DNA from: Lineus longissimus | Lineage: Eukaryota > Nemertea > Pilidiophora > Heteronemertea > Lineidae | Direction of reading: 5' to 3' | Length of the DNA: 64,000 nt | Assembly (NCBI RefSeq): GCF_910592395.1 | Contig: NC_088309.1 | Coordinates: forward strand, 23,934,599-23,998,598 | Part shown: positions 41,578 to 64,000 of the stretch, piece by piece | How positions within the stretch are numbered: position 1 is the stretch's first letter | How the letters are laid out: the number at the start of each line of letters is the position of its first letter | Notes under the pieces: generated by a model | The model's database searches: none | Told to the model about the DNA's origin: nothing | The model's input: the letters and a program-made list of their open reading frames with translations, nothing else | Translations under genes and position numbers: made by a program

Positions 41578-44500
41578 ATGTTGGAAACACCTAGGAAAAA
41601 GGTCCCAAAGGGATATGAAAATGGAAAGAAGGGCAATGGACAGGCGAAGCCAGGAACAAAACAAGACAAAGTACGTATCATTCCGTCTTCTTTTTTATGA
41701 CTGCAAGCATCCGACGCCCAAATTTGATCCACTCAGTTTGTAAGCTATTTGTTATGCTTTGGGTGTATATGGAGACCGGTACTCGAAGGAAAGCCGCGAC
41801 ATCGACAACGAAATGGGACAATGACAGTTTGAATCATGATTCCAGTGGAAAATGTAATTTTCTTCCGATTACCTCACCTCTTATAGTTCAAAGCCAGCTG
41901 CACATCCCTGGCACATCGGTTACAACAAACCCTCTTTCTATTTGTCCACAGCAATGATGGAATAGAGATGTATCAATGTGGTTTGTCTTCAGAATTCTTT
42001 CAGGCTATTCGCGTGACGCAATTTCGTCATGGGCTCTGACGAGGGGTATCAAGCATGAGACTGCGGAATTATGATAGCAATTCGTGTCCCGATTGAATTT
42101 GGCACAATCTGACAACCTGAGTATAGTAGCATATTGTTTTTTCAGGTCTTTCTCAGGTCTTTCTGAACATGCCGATCCCCTCCTTGTTATACTTCGGACG
42201 CAGTGGACCGGTCTCGTCCCGTCGTCCGATGAAGACACGATCAGAATGACGACATGGACTGCCCCGGGAGTCTTCTCCTTGTGTCCTTCGATATTTACTT
42301 GGGGCTATTAGAATGGTTTTAGAATAATCTTTTATGATATCGTAGAAAGGAGCAGATTTCCTTGAGAATGTGATTAGTGAAGCAGAATAGGCTTAGGACC
42401 TTGCTCAAGGTCATATCGTAGCGTGACCTGGGTGTGGGTGCAGTGGTATACATGTAGTATTCAAGTGATGCGGGTAGTCTACAGGTGCAGCCTACATGGC
42501 TGGTTCCCCTGAACCCTAGATCGCCTGTGGTAACGTAAGCATCACACTGTTCCAAACATGAACACATTAAATGGGTTTTAGTTGTTTACTCGTCTCCTTG
42601 GAAACGTGACAGGGTTGGATACCATGATTGTGTACAGGTGATGCGTTCAGACAATATTGCGGTGAAAATTGGATGGCAGGATTCTGTAGGCAATATGATC
42701 TGGTGATGCGAGGTACATAATGAAATTATATATCACAGACCCGTTCCAGGAACAGAAATATTGGTGGGGTGGTGGGGAGGGAGGCTTTTGACTTCATTGT
42801 GACGGGATTTTAAAGTGAATTATTTCGGGTCCACCCCTTAGAGCTAACTACATGTACATGTATCAACTTGTATTGATAAAAGGGAACTGCGTTTCTCCGG
42901 AAGTTGGTCATTTATTCTTTACTGGAGAACGAGAACGCATGGAGTACAGGTCCTATTCATCCAGTATTGAAATAGTGAAGACAAATATTCACGAATAAAC
43001 TCATTTTTGTAGAGAAGAGAAAAAAATAACGAAACGCAAATTCAAAAGAACTGTGTTAGTTCATCGAGCACAATTACTAAGCTCTTCAAATGAAAACATG
43101 CTTAACCATGCCCCTGATATGGCAAAATAAGCCTAATATTCTGAAACAGTTTGATGAGTTAATGTGTTTACTTCTCAATTCTTGACCAGATTTTCTTGTT
43201 GTGTCTGTCAACAATATTGAATTATAGCAAGGTAAACAAATATGTAGAAGTGCTTAGGTCACACCAATTATTTCATCTATACCGGGGTCCTCTTACATTG
43301 ATTTTTTACTGAGAAAGAAAGTCTTTTTTCCAACTTTTATTTTCATTCTCCCCTGATGGCAGGGCAGTCCATTGCATCATCCTAATTGGATGTACCAGGC
43401 GACAGTCCAATGCGTTCGGAGTGTAATGACAGAGTGCATTTATCGTCTTCTGAACAAGCTTTTTTCCCCTCCGACCTCATTAGATTTTTGGCAGATCAGC
43501 CCGCAATGCAAATAATATGATTATTGGTAGAGCCTTAGACCAGGCTGAGGTCTCAAATACCTCGGGCACGTTCGTGGTGAGAAATAGTTGGTATATCATA
43601 CTGAAAACATCCACTTTCAAAGCGAATAATTGGTCGTTTAGCATGTTTAGTCAAGTGCGCCTACATAGGCTTACGCACCAGTGGATATGTATAGTTCTCT
43701 TTCAGTGTTGTCCCATGTTATCTATTTTTTGCATATGAAAAATTTAAAAATTTGAAAGAAAAACTCGAAGAACTAGCATCTATAATATCATAGAGAATTA
43801 GGCTCGCGAATTAGAGAGGTTTCGGCAAAACGCATTCCCTGATCTTCTCAGGAATACGATTTGCCGAAGCTCTCTGATGTGCATTTATACTGCGGCAGGG
43901 TACAGAAAAAGCGACAGAAACTTCATAGAGGTTCCGCACGACGTATAATCTGTCCGTCCGTGTCCATGAATGAGTTGTTGTATATGTGTAACATGTTTGC
44001 TTTATTTCTTCCAGAGTACACCAAGAAAGAACGAGAGCCACCCAGGCAAGAAAGGTGATGGCAAAAAACCAAAGAAGTTGAAAGTCCGCCTCAAACAGGA
44101 ACCAGAAATCATAGAGGAAGCGGAAGTAGTAAAGCCCGTATTGATCTTCCCAGGACTTATTAACGAAGCAACTAGGCTATCTTTGAGCTCCCCCTTACGA
44201 GACACGCTGGAAATATTCTATCTGGATGTTGGGCACGTTCCAGAGCAGACAATTTTGAACATAAAACAGGAATTCGAAGACATATTCCCACAGATTCAGA
44301 AGAAGTTGACAAAAGTTAAATCCTTTTTGAAATTTGTGAATCCGGTAGTACCGGATTTTTCAGGGAATGACGTCATCACGGATGGTGAATTGGAAATTTT
44401 TCTTCCATTTAAACCCCCAACCTACAAAGAGGCACACTTGGAGCCTGGTTATATGACTGTTGTCGTCGGAAGAAGAAAGCGCGACATCGATGAGGACGAT

Positions 44501-45682
44501 ACTGGTACCACGGAAATGTTCAGATCTCGTCTTACGACAGATTCGATTCATGTTTCCCCAATAATTGTCTGCCAAATATTATATGAGGGACTCATTCCCC
44601 CTCCTCCCAAAGAGAAAAAGGGTAAGAAAAGGAAGAAGGGAGACGCAATAGAATTGACTGGAGCAGACGATATCAATGATGGCCGCGCTTCCATTGCTTC
44701 TTTCCCGCGAGGCCGTAGTTCTGTAGAGGAAGACACACCCCGAGGTGGTGACACTTCGAGGGCCTCTGTGGGACCTCCAGTAACACCAAGAACAGACAGA
44801 AGTGATAGTATCGCGATGGTGGCAGGAGAAATTGAAATCAGAGGTGGTGAAGACGAATTGAGTCATACGAGGGAAGATGTCGTCGAAAGTAGGAAGAGTA
44901 ACGGAAGGACAGCCTCTCGAATTAGTGGCAAGGGGACGCCAAGTGCAATGGAAACAGTCAGTGGCTCTAGGCCTCCTAGCATCAATCGAAGTGTTGGATC
45001 TGGTGTTGCGCCAAGTCAGACATATCTGGGTGAGGATGAGGATAGATTAATGGAAACAGGAAGGGAAAGTATTGACAGAAAGGAGGAGATGGCGATCAAA
45101 GTGGAACCTTTTGTCATTGACAAGTGTGGTGCGAAGGTGGTCATTGCGCACAAATCTCTCCGAATTCGCCTCGTTCCTTGTCTAACCGTGAGACCCGGAG
45201 ACGAGGTACCCGAACATGACCTTCTTGTCAGTAAACCTTTCGAACATGATGAGAACCCACAATCACACATGCTATGGCGACAATCGTGTCTCACGCGTGA
45301 GCGGGTGATCACGCGTTCTATGACACGAGCAGACGGTGGCGTAAGACTCAAAGCGTTGAGGACAATGATAGCACTTGCGAAAATAGACCCTGGTTTAGAC
45401 GGGTTAACGCCTTATATAATAAAGACGGCTCTTCTGCACAATTTTGACAATATCATTGACGTGACGCCGCGCTGGCAGCGGAACAGTATCGAGAACTGTT
45501 TTATACCCCTCCTGAAGGACCTGTCGTCTGCTTTCAGGAGCCGTCGTCTGTTTCACTTCTTTCTCAAAGATTTCAATGTTTTGGATGGTATCCATCCGAC
45601 TGTCTATGCCAGGATCAGAAGCAGGCTGGCTCTGCTTGCGTCAAGCGATGCTGCACTCATAAGAGCACTTAAGAGGAGATAG
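41578..45682 (+). CDS. Mab-21-domain protein (nucleotidyltransferase fold, cGAS-like/ITPRIP-like)
   Basis: Probable exons are 41578-41670 (31 lysine-rich residues from ATG, then donor GTACGT) and 44015-45682, both phase 0, giving 586 residues; the large exon is certain, the first is inferred. The protein has a basic N-terminus, an NTase-like half (about 80-225) with DGELEIFLPFKPPTYKEAHL, a Ser/Arg/Glu-rich, probably disordered insert (about 230-390), and a Mab-21 C-terminal helical half with SHMLWRQSC, LTPYIIKTALLHNFD and RSRRLFHFFLKDFNVL. In Mab-21 proteins the NTase half carries a G-S and [DE]x[DE] catalytic set. Here only E-L-E is visible and no clear G-S loop, so catalysis is doubtful. 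Members range from cGAS sensors to ITPRIP-type scaffolds. AATAAA lies at 45979-45984. Confidence 0.8.
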
Positions 45683-46789
45683 CTGATAAGGGAAAGTTAT
45701 GTTGCAGCAAGTTGGTCCAATTGACTGGTCCTCGTGTCAGCGTATAAAGCACCGGCGAGACATCTCGTGGTAAGCTGACGAACTATGTCACGCTGTCTTC
45801 CGCGGTGAATCACCGAGGCTGACGAATGTGCTCGTGTCGATCCACCAGTTGTGACACTGTGTGTGCGCTCTTTTGTGTCTCAAACGTTTCTGGATTAGGT
45901 TGGAGAATTGATATAAAGCGCTTTGTTACTGTTGTAAGACGTAAACCGCAATATACAAGAACTTTATAGATGCTAATGAATAAACTATAGTAAAGTTGTA
46001 CTATCATACTATGCGAGACGCTTTGGTTTCTCTCATGAGGACAGAAATTCCTTTCACATCGGAAACACAGACCATGAGGCCCTTTTAAGAAAAAGGCAGG
46101 AACAGTCTTATGTAAGTCATAAATAAAATACAGTTATAAAGTGTTGGTGAGAAAGATCAGCGGTTGTCGCGTGTTTTGAGACTAAGACTTATCCGTCTAT
46201 AGCCCCAACTGTTAGTCCTACCAGTCCATAACAAAAATGCAATATTAAGTCCGATTAAACAAACTAGTCTAATTCGTAGGCGTCATATCGACATTTTGGT
46301 TTGTAATTTCTTGCCTGATTGCTTGATTATGTAATGATATGGATTTGTTGTTGCTGGTAACTCGTGCTTTAAGAATAATATCTACGATATTGGTCACAAC
46401 CTGGTCTCGATTAATACTTTCTACAATAGACTTTGCTACTGCTATATAGGCAGTTATTTGGGCTGTAACTTCGTATAATTCAAATCCATGGTTAATAAGT
46501 ACTTATGAATTGCCTCCAGCTGGTCTCTGTGTACTTAACCATTTGCCCTTATAACTAGAGAAATCTGGTCGTTGGAGCTGACGGCACAATCAGACGGCGT
46601 TTGGTGGACTACTCAGACGTTAGGAATATGCTACATGACAGAAACCTGTAATTGAGGACGCAGTGGTTTAAAATTCTGAGGCAGTAACGATTAACTGGTA
46701 AATTACGAAAAGATTAAAAAGACAAACCGCTATTTCGGAGACTATTTCTGGGTCAATTCTCTTCGAGGACCTCACTGTATACTGCCGTC
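45683..46789. other. Intergenic region
   Basis: The 3' UTR of the Mab-21 gene with AATAAA at 45979-45984, followed by AT-rich sequence that should contain the promoter of the next gene. No other feature is supported. Confidence 0.45.
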
Positions 46790-47296
46790 ATGTCTATGTG
46801 TACCTCTTTCAAGGCGATGCTACGCAGCGACATCAAGCACACATACTACGGACGTGCCACCAAATTCCAGTACCGAGCTGAAACTGAGTACCCGAATCAG
46901 TCTCAGATGAACCGGACTGAGTCAGACTCCAACCTGAAGCAGCACGTGCTTGCTTTCAGGACTAATGCGTACAGGACGGGCCCAGTCCCTCCCGCCCCGG
47001 CATTCAGGCTCATCTCGTCTCGGCATGACCTGGACGAGTTGGTGCAGAGGCTAACTCGGCCGACGGTCGCCAGCAGTCTCCCCAAAATTTGTAACGTTAA
47101 GGCGGACGTGGATGAAAGTTTGATAATCGGTGCGCAGCCCATGGGAGATGGGGGCAATGAAGCGCTGACGGAGAGACTGAATAGACCGACACATGCCAGT
47201 AAAATCAGGACATTCAGGGATCCCGTAAAAGTGATAGCGCTGAATAACCGGGAGTTGGGGTTGAAAAAGTCGGATGTGACAGCTGTGGAATGTTGA
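46790..47296 (+). CDS. Unrecognised 168-residue protein with RLxRPTxAS repeats
   Basis: One uninterrupted frame from ATG (context GTCATGT), stop at 47294-47296, and AATAAA at 47383-47388, so a single-exon gene is plausible. The protein is basic and polar with no signal peptide or membrane span. Two related motifs stand out: ELVQRLTRPTVASSLPKI (about 84-101) and ALTERLNRPTHASKIRTF (about 124-141), spaced 40 residues apart. I cannot name the family. Codon choice is more GC-rich than the flanks, which supports real coding. A short intracellular scaffold or cytoskeleton-associated protein is possible but is a guess. Confidence 0.65.
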   Translation: MSMCTSFKAMLRSDIKHTYYGRATKFQYRAETEYPNQSQMNRTESDSNLKQHVLAFRTNAYRTGPVPPAPAFRLISSRHDLDELVQRLTRPTVASSLPKICNVKADVDESLIIGAQPMGDGGNEALTERLNRPTHASKIRTFRDPVKVIALNNRELGLKKSDVTAVEC

Positions 47297-48438
47297 CTTG
47301 TTGGATTATTAGTAAGGCATGAAACTCGTCACATACACTGGTAGTTTCAGGGAGAAAGTTAAGGATGTGATAAAAACAACGAAATAAAGGCAGCCCTTGT
47401 TCGTGTCAAAATGAGTCCATCATTTTCGACAAAATCTGGGGCAAGACACAACGACTACGTCTTCGGTCGTCAGATGTGACACTAATGATTATCATTTTGG
47501 AAAGACTATCAAGCTGGGTTTCCGTGTTGTCAACTCCATTGGGACATGGCAATTATTTCAGGAGAAACTGATTCATGTTACACCGGTCAAATTCAAAGTG
47601 GGCGCCCCCAAATCCTGACAATACACGGAGGATGAATTTCTTCAAGTTGGAAATCCGTATCCATCATCTGTGTCGGGAAATACGAGGACTCCTGTCCTCC
47701 AGGAGGGAGAACCGCCAAAGAACATCCACCTGGTAGTGGTCTCCTCAGACTTTGGGGAAAGGATGGCAGGGGAGGAGTTCGAAGTGGCCATACAACTACT
47801 TTAACAGTTTCTTCCGTACTCTTTGATGAGACCCCGCCGAGTGACTATGACGAGACGTACTTCACAAGACTATGCCAATTTAAAGCTACTCTGGGCTGTC
47901 CATCTTGGCATGGATGGCTCAGATAGATAGTATCAGCGTTTTCGGTTTGCTGTGTTTTTATTCGTCAATTGTTTTGTGCACATCAATGTATATAAAGAAC
48001 ACTTGTAGAAGAATAAATGTTGTTTTATATTATAACCTTGATTTGAAGACAGGTTTTATTTAACTTGGAATACCCCACTGGGTAGATACTCCGGAGCGAC
48101 ACATGATCAACAAAAAAAATGGAATCCCAGGAATTCTCAAGAGTCTGGTGGAAATTGAGAGGGGAAAGGATTGCCTTTGAGGCCTCAAAAATCCTTGCAC
48201 TCTAGTTTTGACCAGCCACAAAGGAACTGACAGGTCAGTTTCTGGCAGCCCACAACTGGAATATCAATTTGAATTGCCATACTGTGGACTCTGACCAGTT
48301 GACTTCTGCACACATGTCCAGTAAATTCAAGTCAGTTTCTTCAAGAAGGCATGTACCCGGGTGCATGTACTTCCAAATTTGATGTGCACTAAGGCAAACA
48401 TACACAAAAAATTAAAAGATAGTTCAAGCACAATCCAT
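47297..48438. other. Convergent intergenic region
   Basis: 3' flank of the RLxRPT gene (AATAAA at 47383-47388) and, on the other strand, the end of ZFR. Another AATAAA lies near 48014. I looked for exons in 47400-47950, which is less AT-rich, and found no frame with protein-like content. Confidence 0.4.
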
Positions 48439-48444
48439 TTTATT
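48439..48444 (-). promoter_or_regulatory. Probable poly(A) signal of ZFR
   Basis: TTTATT on the plus strand, AATAAA on the minus strand, about 2 kb after the ZFR stop codon. This implies a long 3' UTR. Nearer sites are possible. Confidence 0.4.
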
Positions 48445-50460
48445 TCCAACGATGATTTCATACAATACAGTGAAGGTGAAGTCAGATGAAACTTATGCCA
48501 GATTACAGATTCAAAAAAGATTTACAATCAAAGACTTACACAATCATGAACAATGTTTCTCATATGATTGCATGAAACACCTGCAGATGCCCAGGTCACA
48601 CTTCAAAATAAAGATCATCAAAGATTTCGTTATATTCATTGGTTTACACAAGTTTTCTCAACCATGTAAAGATTTTTAAACAAAATGAATAGGGCGATAT
48701 CTTCTTCATGCATGTTTATTCTGCACTTTTAAGTTGAAAACTGATAAGCTAAATCACCATAAGAAGAAATCTTTTTGTCCTCTCATAAGCATGTGTTTAC
48801 TAAGAAACCGATTTGCACGAATGATATTCTATGTACATGATACCGGTCATAATGACACTAGTTATAGATAAAATGAGTACAGTACAAAAATACAAACAAA
48901 GACAATGTGAAATCAAAGTGTGGAATGACATTAAATGACTAGTTGTGCTTGACATTACAAAGCAGGACTTGAAGACGATTTTTAAAGACTATTCAATTGA
49001 TTCGAGACGAAAGGGTATCTGTCAAGACTAGGTCAAACAGGATGGCATTTATCCGAGGACATCTCGTGACGGCCAGCAGTTGGCCCATCATAATATGCAT
49101 TTGACAATTACCGGTACATGTATAATGTTACACCTCATATTTTTTTGTCTTTCAGCTGAACTAGTTGGCCCATCATATGCATTCATCAATTACATCTATC
49201 TCAATGTTACAACTCCCTTCAATTCAGTATCGATTCCTTTAAAGACACTCTTGAATGAACCTAACGCAACAACTTGAAATAAAAATAACAGATCATTGCG
49301 ACGACTGAGATCTCAGGTGAAGGTTACTACCAAAAGGGAAGAATTAACATAGGCTATATTGATTGCACTACACTGATAACACAGATGACAAGCTACAGTT
49401 TAGCAACACACCAAAGCCAGCCAAGAAGTCATGACAGACGGATTACTTAGTACACATATATCAGCATTTCCTTGGTTATTTACAAGTGCAGTATGTCACC
49501 TTGAAAGCAGCATTCTAAAGCCAGCTGAAGCAAGTGTTTCTAAAGCCAGCTGAATTCTCCCAGAAATGACCACCATACTCCAAACTTTTCACATTTCTAT
49601 GAATGTCACTTTTTTTGTTCGATGAACAATATTTACAATGACGTTTTTAAAATAGATTCAACCTCAAATGCAACAAGTTTCACGATGACAACTCCTATGA
49701 TTTTGTACATGATATAAAGAACATTACAAAGAAATCTGCGGTCGAGTTGGTTGTTTTGGGCACGGTTGATAGAATGGCAAGTGCTCCAAGATGTCTTGCT
49801 GTCGTTACAATTGGGCAATTGGAAAAGTTTCCATTTAAATCGAAAGAAAGACTTTTCAGAAACACCAATATAGGAACTGAATAAGTTGAGACTCATTTGA
49901 ACACATCTACATCTAACACTAAAACAAATCGTTGATTAATAGAGAAGTCAGTTGAATAGTATGTAGACTTTAACACAAGAATTGCCATGAAATATACTGA
50001 TAAGCCAAAGTCAAATGCAAATAACAACTTCAACCATCTCGCACTACACGGCTTAGTCTCATTCAAATGGTTCAGCTAAAATGTTCAGCATCTCCCATCA
50101 CTGAAGTAGACAGGATCTGGCAAAGGCCTCCATGCTTTGACTACACTATGAGTTCACCAATCGTCATCTGCCCAGGACTAACACAAACCTTAAGGCACTA
50201 ATCTTCCAGGACATAGCCTTTTCATCAATTCAAAGTGTACCACATCAGCAATGAACTGCAGCTGTCCAAAACCTATGTCCACAACAATAGCTTCTTCTTC
50301 TTCACAGTTTTTTAGTTTTTTACTTCCCATCAAATCTGGTCAGAACTGAACATCAGATATGTCCACCTGGTGACAACAACTGTAAACAATCGTGGTCAGT
50401 TCTCATACATACAATGCACAAGTTACATAATTAATATTTGAGACTAATATTCCTTTATTC

Positions 50461-63278
<12,818 letters not shown>

Positions 63279-64000
63279 CTGTCAGATAATAGCATAATAA
63301 ATGGTGTTTCTATTTACCCCTTTCAGGACTGAAGGCAACGCTGGCCTGGGAGCCGAGAAAATTTGAGTTTCTAAGGGAATTTGGACCCCCTACTGACCAC
63401 ATGTAAACTTCAGAAGTTATGTACGACGACTTCTTGTGATTACTCTCACTTTTATCTTCCAAGTTTCACAAAAATACTGATTTCACAAATTTTCCCACAA
63501 TACGCTCAGTCCTAAAAAGGTTGACTAGACCCTGAACAACTGTACGTTTTCAGCGCATGGTTACTGTACAGGTATTTTGGTTCTAGTAAGAAAGGAAATT
63601 TTCCCTATGGCCCAAAACTTCATACAATATGGCCAGTTATCCACATAACAAAAAGGTCTCACTTCAGCTTTTCCCAATGCAATGATTATAACAGCTTGTT
63701 TATCATTTCAAGCCCAACTGGCAAATTGGCAAAGTCAATGGGCCACATCACTGCACATTCTTGAGCTTGATCATCTCTGTATAACTGCTATGGTGAAATT
63801 AATTGCTCGTCAGCTTGGCCTTGGGCCAATGGATAGAATTTTTATAATTTACTGAATACTGACGGTATTAGTTTTATTTAAAGCACTCAAGTTTATTCTG
63901 GCAACAAAATGTGCTCAGGTGATACAGACAGTATTGTTTTATGTTCCCAGCACGTCCAGTTGCCTATTTTCATATGTTAATTCATTCCAAGGGCTCAACT
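63279..64000. other. ZFR intron, right edge of window
   Basis: No further ZFR exon was found upstream of 63278. The next upstream exon must match a phase in which one base precedes GTTATGATG. The sequence is AT-rich without recognisable repeats. Confidence 0.5.

Noticed and set aside
43970-44014. Upstream extension of the Mab-21 open frame beginning MSCCICVTCL
   Set aside because: A consensus polypyrimidine tract and acceptor (TTTATTTCTTCCAG) ends at 44014, so this stretch is intron.
47400-47950. Possible additional gene suggested by balanced base composition
   Set aside because: All frames contain frequent stops and no recognisable motif; treated as flank of the 46790-47296 gene.

Overview
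This is animal nuclear DNA: intron-rich genes with GT/AG borders, AATAAA signals, abundant small inverted-repeat elements and diverged tandem repeats. The gene set (LicD/fukutin-like transferases, a CYP2-like P450, NCBP3, a Mab-21 protein, ZFR) is metazoan. A 1.2-kb repeat with GCTCACCTC/GAGGTGAGC ends, GAC-rich tails and frequent TACATGTACATGTA words suggest a marine invertebrate, most likely a lophotrochozoan such as a mollusc. The sequence alone does not settle the phylum.

Layout. 1-11 kb has no host gene that I can support. It holds a decayed Tigger/pogo-type transposon (991-3222, TA target duplications), a 1.2-kb repeat (3941-5132), small hairpin elements and a foldback element (9341-10086). 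11-20.4 kb is a head-to-tail array of four LicD-family genes on the minus strand; the last has a start codon at the very end of a separate first exon, and the member at the other end has lost its acidic active-site motif. 21.2-27.4 kb (plus) is an 11-exon gene for a secreted-then-anchored protein: signal peptide, four Cys-rich modules, an ectodomain with a furin-like site, one membrane span, and two alternative, homologous last exons. 29.0-34.8 kb (minus) is a complete four-exon P450 whose large first intron contains an orphan WD-like exon, a tRNA-derived repeat and a duplicated 511-bp block carrying another gene's terminal exon. Its start codon lies 95 bp from that of NCBP3 (34.9-39.9 kb, plus, 11 exons, complete).

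41.6-45.7 kb (plus) is a Mab-21-domain gene. 46.8-47.3 kb is a single-exon gene that I do not recognise. 48.4-63.3 kb (minus) is the 3' three-quarters of ZFR, 17 coding exons, whose 5' end lies beyond the window. ZFR introns hold three related C/D-box snoRNA-like hairpins in consecutive introns, a second copy of the 1.2-kb repeat and a candidate poison exon.

The genes do not form one pathway. NCBP3 (mRNA cap binding and export) and ZFR (double-stranded RNA binding and splicing) are both RNA-processing genes. The LicD cluster is a lineage-type expansion of Golgi phospho-sugar transferases. Exon borders were assigned by reading splice sites and checking that reading phase is kept across every junction; the coding lengths of the EGF-like, P450, NCBP3 and Mab-21 models each sum to a whole number of codons.
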